Below are positions 53,700-64,000 of a stretch of 64,000 nt of DNA, in pieces. Origin of the DNA: Mesostigma viride (taxonomy: Eukaryota > Streptophyta > Mesostigmatophyceae > Mesostigmatales > Mesostigmataceae); the NCBI GenBank assembly GCA_009746045.1, contig RPFO01000103.1, positions 780,143 through 844,142 on the forward strand, read 5' to 3'. The position numbers and the translations under genes are program-made. Below the pieces are notes generated by a model, which ran no database searches, was not told where the DNA came from, and was given only the letters and a program-made list of their open reading frames with translations. Within the stretch, counting starts at the first letter, position 1. The number at the start of each line of letters is the position of its first letter.

Positions 53700-54480
53700 T
53701 ATCCTAAATGCACCATTGGCAAACATGGTTTCTGGACATGGTCGATATCATTCATATGTTTGGCAAGCATGATATGATCATGCTTGCCAAAGATGTTGTC
53801 TCTTTTCATATTTCACACATATATTATCGGCCTCGGCGTGCCATGCTTCCACGTTTGTTGTCTCTTTTCATATATTGTAAATATGATCAATAAAATTCCA
53901 AACATGACCATGTTGGAGACTTCAAGTGGAGCATCATGATTACTGTTTTCACTATTACGTAACCCATGGTTCATGTTAACATGGCATAATGAGCAATCCT
54001 ATTGACCCCATGACTAATGGTGAAGTTAATAAAGTTACATCGTGGCACGTCACTATAGCATCAAGTTGCATCATTGTGCATAAAGTAGTTTAGCACTGAG
54101 TTGGCATGCCAACACCAGGTACACTAAATAAATTAAAACCAGAATTGATAAACAACCCAGTATCCAAATACAGTATCCATATATATGCAGGTCGTACTAC
54201 AGGTACAGCCACGGCTGCCACGCGGCTTCTGCAGCGATCACGCTCTTTCTCCTAGACAATTGCTCTACTGGTCCCTACAGGTCGGTCGACTTGGACCATG
54301 ATGCGTCAAGAACCGTCAATTGACCGACTTAAACAAGATGTTTGTCTACATGCAGCTGTCTGCACCTAACTAACGTGAAACCGCGTGCTACCAAATATAG
54401 CGGGAAATGCATGAGTAACACATGTCAACGCACAACCGGTGGAAATCACGCGATACCAACCGCGGCAACAGTGGTGTGAA
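53700..54480. other. AT-rich intergenic, no gene seen
   Basis: Near 53690-53725 'GGATACATTTG' and 'CAAATGTATCC' form an inverted repeat, and near 53755-53790 GGCAAGCATGATATGATCATGCTTGCC is close to palindromic. Nothing else is recognised. Confidence 0.5.
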
Positions 54481-54489
54481 CATAGCGGG

Positions 54490-54832
54490 CACTGCCATGC
54501 AAAAAAGCACCAGCAGCGGCATCAGTAGCAAATTGTAGTAGCGGAACAATAGCCACTACATCAATGCAACAACACATCAGCCCAGCAACACAGCAGCAGC
54601 ATGACCGTAGCACAGCAGCAGCACAACTGTAGCTCAGCAGCACGGCCGCAATGCAGCAGTGCATCAACACAGCAGCACGACAGCAATACATCAGCGGCAC
54701 GGCAGCAATGCAGCAACACATCAGCACAACAGCACAACAGCAGCACGGCAGCAATGCAGCAACAGTAGCATGGCAGCACAGCAGCAGCAGCAGCACATGA
54801 GCAGCTCAATGACAACAACCGCTGCTCGCGCT
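54490..54832. repeat. degenerate CAG/CAACA repeat downstream of the DUF7869 gene
   Basis: A run of CAGCA, CAGCAC and CAACA words fills this stretch. Long minus-strand frames of Cys, Ala and Leu are by-products. It ends at the GTC/GAC run that encodes the acidic end of the neighbouring gene. Confidence 0.85.
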
Positions 54833-57800
54833 TCAGCAGTCGTCGTCGTCGTCGTCATCGTCATCGGCAAGGATGAGCGCTCGCTTCCGACGCCGGGAGG
54901 CGCCTGCGTTGTTGTTCTCCGCCACATCGTCGCTGGGTGGAACCATCTCGCGCAATCGAGCCTCGGCCAGGGTGATATCCGGCGCTTGCAACGCAGGGAC
55001 GACCACACCGGGGCACCCGCAGATCTGTGCCTCCAGCTCGTGGAGAGGCACGCAAGAAACCGCGTCCTCCTCCCAACGGGCACCCCAGTACATGGCTACC
55101 ATGTCGTTTTGCGTGTCGACAACAGCGACACGACCATGGTACCTGCCGTCCCGGCTTTCGGTGCGACCGTCCGCGGATGTCACACGCTCCGACGCCCAAT
55201 GACACACGACTTGCCCTACGAGGTTGCGGCTGCCACTCTTGACCTGCAGCGTTATGCCTTCCCAGCATGCCTTCGCCATGCCGACGATGCCCTTCGAGCA
55301 TTCAGCATCTTGCCACTTCACGACCGGGTGTTCCGCGTCACAGGGCACCTCCTTCAGCGCCTTTAGGCACTCCTTGGTGAGCTTTTTGTTCGCACCCAAG
55401 GAGACTGCATGGGGCGGCTGACCTCGCTTGCCCACCACTTGTGTCAAGACGAGGTCTGACGCGGTGATGATCACCGTGTGCGCCGCAGTGGTTGGCGGAT
55501 GGGGCCATTGCGCAATGTCTGGGTTCCACGGGTGCCACGTGTCACGCAAATGCTTAGCGCGGTATACAAAGAGCTCAATAGAAGGTTGGCCGCCATCCTC
55601 CTTCGCAACCACCTCCTTGATGATGCCAAAGAGGACTGGAGTCCACGTGAGCTTCGAGTTGCAGAGAATACCAGCTGAAGGGTGCCAGTATAGAACAGCG
55701 GAGCCTTTCTCAACGCCTTGCATGCGCTTCAAGTAAGCGACCTTGGCTGTCATGGCCCTGTCTTCTGCCGCCCATTCCTGCTGTGTGTGGCCATCATGAA
55801 GAACTCGGTCTACCAGCGGGGTGACGCGCACCGCCTCTGCGTCGACCAACGCCATGAAGTGCTCTTCTTGCGTCGGTGGTGGTTCAGGCGCTGCATCGTG
55901 CTCACGCAGGGCGGAGATGTCCGCGCGAGATGGCCACGGCAAAGGGCGCCACTCCTCAGGCACCTCCTCAGGGGCATGTGGGACTTTTGCGAAAAAGGCC
56001 TCGTTTGGCTTGATGGTGTCGGGCGGAAAGTACCACTGCCAGATGCCATGGGGCAACTTCTGGACCCTTGTTTTGATCGACTCCAGCTCCTTCCCCAGAA
56101 ACTCCATGTTCAATGGTGCGAAGGCTGGGGTGTCCTGCAACATCGGAATGCGGTCTGGATCCACAAGTCGGACGCCAAACAGCGGCCGCCCCTCCGCATC
56201 AAACTTGTAAGGCTGTGTCATCGCCTTCCCGCACCGTGGCGCGCCTTCCTGTCGAGTCCCCGCGGGCTGCCACGGCGTCTTTTGGGACTCCGTGGTCCGG
56301 TAGGACAACCAGGTCTCTGCGTTGCCCTGTACCTGGAAGAAGACCGCGTGGTGCACCTTCATTGAGCGACCGCGTTTTTCAGGCACCGGCTGTGCCGCTC
56401 CGCCGCCCGCCGGCTGCGCCGCCGGCCCGCCGCGCGCCGGCTGCCCCGCCCCGCCGCCCGTCGACAGCCCCGCCCCGCCGCCCACGCGCGCCGGCAGCGC
56501 CGCTGGCCCCCGCACGCCGACCGCCCTGCCCCGCCGCCCGTCGACTGCCCCGCCCCGCCGCCCGTCGACAGCCCCGCCCCGCCGCATGCCAGCTGCGCCG
56601 GCCCGCCGCCCACGCGCGCCGGCAGCGCCGCTGGCCCCCCGCACGCCGACCGCCCTGCCCCGCCGCCCGTCGACTGCCCCGCCCCGCCGCCCGTCGACAG
56701 CCCCGCCCCGCCGCATGCCAGCTGCGCCGGCCCGCCGCCCACGCGCGCCGGCAGCGCCGCTGGCCCCCCGCACGCCGACGCCCTGCCCCGCCGCCCGTCG
56801 ACTGCCCCGCCCCGCCGCCCGTCGACAGCCCCGCCCCGCCGCCCGTCGACAGCCCCGCCCCGCCGCCCGCGCGCGCCGGCAGCGCCGCTGGCCCCCGCGC
56901 GCCGGCTGCCCCGCCCCGCCGCCCGTCGACAGCCCCGCCCCGCCGCCCGCGCGCACCGGCAGCGCCGCTGGCCCCCCGCGCGCCGACTGCCCCGCCCCGC
57001 CGCCCGTCGACTGCCCCGCCCCGCCGCCCACGCGCGCCGGCAGCACCGCTGGCCCCCCGCACGCCGACGGCCCTGTCCCGCCGCCCGTCGACTGCCCCGC
57101 CCCGCCGCCCGTCGACAGCCCCGCCCCGCCGCCCGCGCGCGCCGGCAGCACCGCTGGCCCGCCGCCCGTCGACGGCCCTGCCCCGCCGCCCGTCGACTGC
57201 CCCGCCCCGCCGCCCGTCGACAGCCCCGCCCCGCCGCCCGCGCGCACCGGCAGCGCCGCTGGCCCCCGCGCGCCGACTGCCCCGCCCCGCCGCCCGTCGA
57301 CTGCCCCGCCCCGCCGCCCACGCGCGCCGGCAGCACCGCTGGCCCCCGCACGCCGACGGCCCTGTCCCGCCGCCCGTCGACTGCCCCGCCCCGCCGCCCG
57401 TCGACAGCCCCGCCCCGCCGCCCGCGCGCGCCGGCAGCACCGCTGGCCCGCCGCCCGTCGACGGCCCTGCCCCGCCGCCCGTCGACTGCCCCGCCCCGCC
57501 GCGCACCGGCAGCGCCGCCCCGCTGCCCGCTGACTGCCCCGCCCCGCCGCCCGTCGACAGCCCCGCCCCGCCGCCCGCGCGCGCCGGCAGCGCCGCTGGC
57601 CCCCCGCGCCGACTGCCCCGCCCCGCCGCCCGTCGACAGCCCCGCCCCGCCGCCCGCGCGCGCCGGCAGCGCCGCTGGCCCCCCGCGCGCCGACTGCCCC
57701 GCCCCGCCGCCCGTCGACTGCCCCGCCCCGCCGCCCACGCGCGCCGGCAGCACCGCTGGCCCCCCGCACGCCGACGGCCCTGCCCCGCCGCCCGTCGACT

Positions 57801-59925
57801 GCCCCGCCCCGCCGCCCGTCGACAGCCCCGCCCCGCCGCCCGCGCGCGCCGGCAGCACCGCTGGCCCGCCGCCCGTCGACGGCCCTGCCCCGCCGCCCGT
57901 CGACTGCCCCGCCCCGCCGCGCACCGGCAGCGCCGCCCCGCTGCCCGCTGACTGCCCCGCCCCGCCGCGTGCCGGCTGCGCCGCCGCTGCCGCCCCGCCG
58001 CGCACCGATGGCGCCGCCCCTCCGTGCGCCGGCTGCGCCTCGCTGCACGCAGGCTGCACGACATCACCACGCACCCTGGTGACCTTGATAACCTGATCCT
58101 CCCTACCGGTCATCCAATCTACCGTGCTGCACCAACCGGCAAACGACTCGCGCTGCAACGGAGTGAGAAAGTTCCTGACATCGTAAGCGCACCCCAATAC
58201 CTTGACCTCCGTGCCAGCGGGGACGGTCGAGTTGCAGTTCGCAGCTGCACCACTAGGCTGACTGAATGCCTCTTCTATGGCCGCCACCCAGCTCTCCAAA
58301 GTTGGGTACTTGTGCACGAAGCTAGGCCCCCCCGCCACAGCGTGTCTCATGTAGGCCACAAGCACGCCGAATTTCTGATCTGGGTCGGCGTGCGTGTGGC
58401 CCACGAGCATGCGGTGCATTTCGACGACGTCGAAGAAGCCAACGTGTACGAGCCACCATGCAAACAGTAAGACGGTGTGATTCCGGTTTTCACTCCCACC
58501 GTCCAGTTGCAGGCACAAACACCTGGGCATGTGCGGCAGCCCCGCCCTCCTCCATGGCTGGTCCCTCATCAACTGCGCCAGGATGTGCATCAGCATCGTG
58601 ACGGTGACACTGCCGGAGAGGTTGTCGGTCATGAGGACCCATGCGAGAACGATGAACCACATCGCCTTGTACCCATGGACGGCCGCACAGAAGAGCGAGA
58701 ACGGCATCATGCCACCTGCATAGCTGCCCCATGAGTCGGGCCCCCCCACCAGCTTCGGCCAGTATGTCTTGGCGTGATCCAGCTTGTCGAGGTTGATCGA
58801 CAAAATGGCCGTCAACATAGCGGCCACCATCGCGCAGGCAAGCTCGCGCCTCAACCAATAGTTCTGGCGGGTAAACCAGGCCAGAGCGACATGTTGCTTG
58901 ATTTGGTTGTCGACGTACTGCCGTTGTGCCTCAGTTGAAGCACCGCGGCGCCGCATGCGCAGTTCCACGCAGTCCGCGCAGTGACCGGTGCTCTTGTTGT
59001 GCGGGCATACCACCACCTTCGGGCTCCTCTGCCCTGGGAAGTAGTCGCCTTTGCAGTAGGTGCGCCAGATGCGGTAGAATGCGTTGTAGCCTAGCACCTT
59101 GGCCCCTTCCCCCGCTTCTGCCACCACGTCTTCAACGTACATGGCGTGCATCTCCTTGATGGACATGACGTCCATGAAGACAACGCCAGCATGAGTCGGG
59201 TCATGGTCTGCGATCTGCTGCACCAACTCGTGCATCCACATTGCTGCGTGTTCGCCAACCTCCGAACGCCCCCGAGCATCACGCTCAGGTGGTGCGTGCT
59301 CCAGACCAACACCGAAAGTCGCTAGGTCGTTGGGATGCACAGTCAGGAAATACTCTTTCGCCGACACGACCGACGCCACCAGATTGTTCCAAGTCGCCCG
59401 GGTAACGCCGGCCATCTTCCGGATGGCAGATGCACAACCGGTGACGGTGTACATGCACCCCGCAATCACCACGTCCACGTGTAAAGGGCCGGTAATGATG
59501 TACTTCTTGTAACGGCCACCGTCGGCAGGGGATTCTACCTCGATGTTGCCCACGCCGGCCGACCGGATCACGTCGCAAAGGGAGGCCATGCGCTGCTGGT
59601 CCGTTTGGTTGTACAGGTACTCTCGAAAGGCAGTCCACGACCTGGTATCGGTAAGTAAGGTGCCCACCTTCTCGAGGCAATGCTCCCCACAAGTCGGACC
59701 GCACTTCCTGGCCTTGGCGATGTCCTTGTCAACGGACTTCAATTTGGAGGCGAGAAGCCGGGCGCCATCTTTCTTCCCACTGCGGTTCGCTCGAGAGGAA
59801 GACGTGCCGGGCCCCATTTCCGTGTGAAGCAGGTCGTCGTCAGAGCCGTCAGAATCCCCGCCCCAACTAGCTTCAGAACTCGCATCCGAATCCACCAGGT
59901 CTGGCACATCCCATTCTTCATCCAT
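54833..59925 (-). CDS. DUF7869-type transposase-like protein with minisatellite linker
   Basis: The start is ATG 59925 ('MDEEWDVPDLVDSDAS'), followed by an acidic N-terminus, Cys clusters ('CGPTCGEHC', about residue 75; 'CPHNKSTGHCADC', about 305) and 'CLQLDGGSENRNH' (about 475) with 'VGHTHADPDQKFG' (about 507). A D-N/G...E-N-x-N block followed by VGHTH-x-D-x-DQ is the signature of the DUF7869 family, an RNase H-like, transposase-related domain spread widely in eukaryotes. A GC-rich minisatellite (56399-58010) follows. Past it a different frame (from 58048) continues to 54833 with 'WQWYFPPDTIKPNEAFFAKV' and an Asp-rich end. The frame change must occur inside the minisatellite by indel, frameshift or splicing. 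It is divergent to the gene at 61618. A link to mobility is inference. Confidence 0.75.
56399..58010. repeat. GC-rich minisatellite, 24-bp subunits with GTCGAC
   Basis: Subunits of 24 bp run from one GTCGAC to the next and are grouped into units of roughly 110-150 bp, each closed by 'CCGGCAGCGCCGCTGGCC'. Because the sequence lacks stops, long frames exist on both strands in almost every phase. The C-run after GCTGG varies (for example CCCCC or CCCCCC), which changes phase between units. Confidence 0.93.
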
Positions 59926-60395
59926 GTTAATAGGAAATCTACTGTATTACACCCGGTGGTGCTTGGACAGAAGCAAGAAACCCCGCCCACCGCTCAAATG
60001 TGGCGCCCAACAAAACCCTAAACTGATTTCTTCAATAAGTCTACTGTTCTACATCCGGTGGTGGATGGACACAAGCAATAAAGGCCCTGCCCACACCTCA
60101 GATTTCTTTAGAAAATCTACTGATCTACATTCGATGGCGCCTTCACAGAAGCAGGAAACTCCGCCCACCGGTCAAATGTGACGCCCAACAAAGCCCCAAC
60201 TGATTTCTTCAAGAAGTATACTGTTTTACAGCCGGTAGTGCTTGGGCAGAAGCACTATCAAAGAGACAACCAGCGCAGGCCAGAAATCGCAGGCCAGAAA
60301 TCGCAACTATGTAAAGCCCGCCCACACATCGGATTTCTTTACGAAAAGCCTGTTTTACATTCGATAGGAATTATAAGATTCAAGCAGCAATACTC
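59926..60395. repeat. four to five degenerate repeats of 90-100 bp upstream of the DUF7869 gene
   Basis: The phrase TCTACTGTTTTACA-CCGGTGGTGC recurs at about 59937, 60030, 60117, 60217 and 60348. Between copies lie 'CGCCCACCG..TCAAATGTG' and 'GATTTCTT' blocks. They sit where a promoter is expected. A copy of the dispersed motif GAGACAACCAGCGCAGGCC is inserted at about 60258, with an internal duplication of GCAGGCCAGAAATC. Confidence 0.8.
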
Positions 60396-60439
60396 GTTTC
60401 TACCTGCGTGCGACTGCTGCGGCTGAGTGCTGCATTGAA

Positions 60440-61515
60440 CTTGTCTTCACGTCTTCACGTCTTCCCGTCTTCACGTCTTCACCGCGTCTTCACCTGTCTT
60501 CACCACGTCTTCACGTCTTCACGACTTCACCTGAACACCTGAACTTCACCTGAACTTGCCGTATCGTGTCTGAACGTCTTCACGTCTTCACGTCTTCACG
60601 TCTTCACGTCTTCACCGCGTCTTCACCTGTCTTCACCACGTCTTCACGGCTTCACGGCTTCACGTCTTCACGGCTTCACCTGAACACCTGAACTTCACCT
60701 GAACTTGCCGTATCGTGTCTGAACGTCTTCACGTCTTCACGTCTTCACGTCTTCACCGCGTCTTCACCTGTCTTCACCACGTCTTCACGGCTTCACGGCT
60801 TCACGTCTTCACGGCTTCACCTGAACACCTGAACTTCACCTGAACTTGCCGTATCGTGTCTGAACGTCTTCACGTCTTCACGTCTTCACGTCTTCACGTC
60901 TTCACCGCGTCTTCACCTGTCTTCACCACGTCTTCACGGCTTCACGGCTTCACGTCTTCACGGCTTCACCTGAACACCTGAACTTCACCTGAACTTGCCG
61001 TATCGTGTCTGAACGTCTTCACGTCTTCACGTCTTCACGTCTTCACCGCGTCTTCACCTGTCTTCACCACGTCTTCACGGCTTCACGGCTTCACGTCTTC
61101 ACGGCTTCACCTGAACACCTGAACTTCACCTGAACTTGCCGTATCGTGTCTGAACGTCTTCACGTCTTCACGTCTTCACGTCTTCACGTCTTCACCGCGT
61201 CTTCACCTGTCTTCACCACGTCTTCACGGCTTCACGGCTTCACGTCTTCACGGCTTCACCTGAACACCTGAACTTCACCTGAACTTGCCGTATCGTGTCT
61301 GAACGTCTTCACGTCTTCACGTCTTCACGTCTTCACCGCGTCTTCACCTGTCTTCACCACGTCTTCACGGCTTCACGGCTTCACGTCTTCACGGCTTCAC
61401 CTGAACACCTGAACTTCACCTGAACTTGCCGTATCGTGTCTGAACGTCTTCACGTCTTCACGTCTTCACGTCTTCACGTCTTCACGTCTTCACCGCGTCT
61501 TCACCTGTCTTCAAG
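60440..61515. repeat. higher-order satellite of CTTCACGT words, 149 + 141 bp
   Basis: The marker GTATCGTGTC occurs at 60561, 60710, 60851, 61000, 61141, 61290 and 61431, giving spacings of 149, 141, 149, 141, 149 and 141 bp. The two unit types differ by one 8-bp word, so the true repeat is a 290-bp dimer present three times. No coding function is seen. Confidence 0.96.
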
Positions 61516-61617
61516 CAGTGTCACCCAGTTCCCGCTTGATTCAAATGCACTTCGCGCTTGAATTCGTGACTTCGCCCCGCTCAAGGTGGAAGGTGATGGG
61601 CACTAGCCACGGGAACT

Positions 61618-63086
61618 ATGCCCGATGCTGATAGCCGAAGCGATGACATGGACGAATTGAGTGATTTGTGTTATGCCGGGGACGATTGTAGAAAATGGGT
61701 GCTAGGAAAGAAACCTGGTGCCATGAAAGTAGATTTTTTGGCCGGTGCAAACCACCAATGCGCCGGCCGATGTGGCAAGGTCCTGCACGGCATCTGTACG
61801 CATATTTTCAGGCACGCAGACGACGGTGACGGCACGGAATGGCAATGCTCTGACTGCGGCGGCCCTCCACGATGCCAGCCGTGCGCCACGCTCGAGCAGC
61901 CAGGGCACACTAGCAACATTAAGCCCACGGAGCCTTCCACTATCAGCCCAGAGTGCCCGGATAATTCGTTTCGCCCGCCCGTCACCGAGGATGACCTGAA
62001 TTTCGATGATGATGTCGGTTGTGATGATGAAGCTGCAATGGCAGAGGATGACTTCCATCATGATGGGGCTGCAAATGCGACAAACGAGAAAGATTCCCCG
62101 ATGTCTCCTCAGCGTCCTGCCGACGAGCATGGTCATTCAAACCCGGGTTCGGGGCTGGACGCCACTAAGGAGGCTCTGTTCTCTTCCCCTCTACCTGAGG
62201 CCGGCGTTCCTGAAAAGCGGGACGATGGCACGCCGGTCCCTACTGCAAGGTCTTTTAGCCGCAGTGGACCGATGGCACTGTCTGTCGTGGAAATTTCTGG
62301 CTGGGATACCCTCGGGGTGGTGGTGGGGGGCCTCACCATCGACAAACAGCTGCAAGCGGTGCTGGTCGCCCAAACGACCTACACAACAAAGAAAACATTA
62401 AAATCGGCATACACAAATGCGGCACGGGGGAGATCCTCTACCATCAAGATGACAGATGTGGTGTGCATGGTCGTCGATCGTGACCCTGCCACTGGGCACA
62501 TCCCCGGATTCAAGGTAGTTGACACATTTCCGGAGAGTGCGCGAAACGAGCGTATTGAGCGCACTCTCGCCTGGGCCCAGTCGCACCAAGGTGAGCTGGT
62601 GTCCCAGATGACATGGGACTTCCTCGCTGAGGTCCCATGCATCTTGACAACAGGATTTCCTAGGGACCCCGCCCTTGCCTTGTATTCAGGTCCTGCTGCA
62701 GCGGCGTGGCCTCCGGCGCCTAGCCGGGGGATGCGAGTGCGTGCCCTCCCGCCCATAGTGAAGCCCCCAGAGGCAGCCACGCCTTTGGTGGACGTCACCA
62801 ACGCACAACAGCGACCCAAGCGGAACAGCAAAGCCAAGTCCTCCCAGCCGGCAGAGAAACGCCGGCAGCCAGAGCGCACCCAGCCAGAGCGTACCCAGCC
62901 GCTGCCGCCGCCGACCCCCGTACTGGTGGGCGTGGAACAGACGATGAGAGAGATGCAACGAGCTATGGAGAACCAAAGCAAGAAGGTTGAACAGCTTGGT
63001 TTGCAGCTGTACAAAGAGGTGCAGAAACAAGTGGTCCAGCTGGAGCAGCAACTGCAGCAGCAGCAGCAGCAACTGCAGCAGCAACT

Positions 63087-63182
<96 letters not shown>

Positions 63183-63833
63183 GCAACAGCAACAGCTACA
63201 GCAACAGCTACAGCAACAGCAGCAGCAGTTCCCGCAGCCGCCGCCGCAGCAGCAGCAGCAGCACCAGCAGTTCCCGCAGCAGCAGCAGCAGTTCCCGCAG
63301 CAGCAGCAGCAGTTCCCGCAGCAGCAGCAGCAGTTCCCGCAGCAGCAGCAGCAGTTCCCGCAGCAGCAGCAGCAGTTCCCGCAGCAGCAGCAGCAGTTCC
63401 CGCAGCAGCAGCAGCAGTTCCCGCAGCAGCAGCAGCAGTTCCCGCAGCAGCAGCAGCAGTTCCCGCAGCAGCAGCAGCAGTTCCCGCAGCAGCAGCAGCA
63501 GTTCCCGCAGCAGCAGCAGCAGTTCCCGCAGCAGCAGCAGCAGTTCCCGCAGCAGCAGCAGCAGTTCCCGCAGCAGCAGCAGCAGCAGTTCCCGCAGGCA
63601 TCGTCGGCAGTGCTTCATCTACAGCTGGCGTCACCGGCAACACAGCAGTTCCCGCAGGCATCGTCGGGAGCACTTCAGTTACAGCTGGCGTCACCAGCAG
63701 CGCTTCAGTTCCCGCAGGCAGCGTCGGCAATGTGGCAGATTCCACAGGCATGGTCGGCACTGCAGCAGTTTTCGCAGGGACCGTCGGCAGCAGAGCAGTT
63801 CCCGCAGGGATCATCGGTGGTGCAGCAGTTCTT
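61618..63833 (+). CDS. PHD-like, polyglutamine-rich protein (continues past the window)
   Basis: The start is ATG 61618 ('MPDADSRSDDMDELSD'). Residues 18-85 give a C4-H-C3 pattern: C-x5-C, 'CAGRC', then H-x2-C in 'LHGIC', and 'CSDC', like a PHD finger except for the wide first spacing. An unrecognised globular part follows ('LGVVVGGLTIDKQLQAVLV', 'HIPGFKVVDTFPESARNER'), then a basic stretch ('KRNSKAKSSQPAEKRRQPER'), a coiled coil and a polyGln region with about twenty QQQQQFP units. At 63834 'TTCTTTGTGAGT' looks like a splice donor. The frame beyond reads G-runs of a probable intron. It may act with the divergent neighbour on chromatin or DNA, which is inference. Confidence 0.75.
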
Positions 63834-63844
63834 TGTGAGTCATT

Positions 63845-63960
63845 CGTGTAGTGTTGAGTGGGTGGGGTGGGGGGTGGGTGGGTGGGTGGGTGGGTGGGGG
63901 GGGGGTGGGGTGGGTGGGTGGGGGGGTGGGGGGGGGGGGGGGATGGGGGGGTTGACTGTG
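63845..63960. repeat. G-rich simple repeat in probable intron
   Basis: (GGGT)n and long G-runs follow the putative splice donor at 63834. Reading through gives only Gly, Trp and Val. Confidence 0.8.
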
Positions 63961-64000
63961 TGACTGCGTGGCTGCTTGGCTGGAAAGGAGGGTGCGTGGC

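Noticed and set aside
56113-57951. Long open frames on the plus strand (612 and 403 codons) and extra minus-strand frames through the GC-rich minisatellite
   Set aside because: The array has almost no stop codons in any phase, so all these frames are by-products. Only the minus-strand gene has non-repetitive coding sequence on both sides.
62963-63838. Poly-Ala, poly-Leu and poly-Ser frames around 63000-63800
   Set aside because: They are the CAG/CTG repeat read in other phases of the polyglutamine gene.

Overview
The window looks like nuclear DNA of a eukaryote, most probably an alga, though the lineage is not certain. It has genes with GT-AG introns, C-ending GC-rich codons in the real genes, AT-richer intergenic DNA, Ty3/gypsy chromovirus copies, LINE remnants, nested DNA transposons, minisatellites and polyglutamine tracts. 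No rRNA, intact tRNA, operon or CRISPR array is visible.

Layout. 1-2030: a copy of a dispersed repeat and a decayed retroelement tail. 2031-10779: a foldback-like element whose long inverted arms are arrays of a 173-bp satellite; it carries a 120-bp tandem array and a SINE-like 330-bp insertion with a 14-bp target duplication. 11361-11958: LINE remnant. 12284-14335: intronless carbon-starvation-type (CstA) transporter of bacterial type. 15394-17740: a secreted, membrane-anchored haem peroxidase with one intron; a second copy lies in inverse orientation at 41724-44028. 18108-21030: duplicated repeats with a 761-bp mariner-type insertion. 21541-39346: an LTR retrotransposon (571-bp LTRs with no difference seen, 5-bp TSD) with an extra 5-prime ORF resembling the RNase H1 hybrid-binding/viroplasmin domain and an extra 3-prime ORF after pol. 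It is interrupted by a 5.3-kb pogo/Tc1-like element and a 1.7-kb piggyBac-like element. 44377-52456: an inverted-repeat hairpin, a LINE RT fragment, gag fragments and a second, older copy of the retrotransposon that is also interrupted by a DNA element. 52585-53690: decayed coiled-coil/ankyrin gene. 54833-63833: two divergent genes, a DUF7869-type transposase-like protein with a frame-switching minisatellite and a PHD-like polyglutamine protein, separated by promoter repeats and a 290-bp higher-order satellite.

How it fits together. Most of the window is a nest of mobile elements whose order of insertion can be read directly, because excising the nested elements in silico restores exact reading frames. 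The host-type genes are the CstA transporter and the peroxidase pair. The two peroxidase promoters have diverged except for four CACGTG boxes at conserved spacing, a CCAAT, a CACCTG and a TATA box, while the CDS and intron stay nearly identical. This pattern points to gene conversion of the coding unit.
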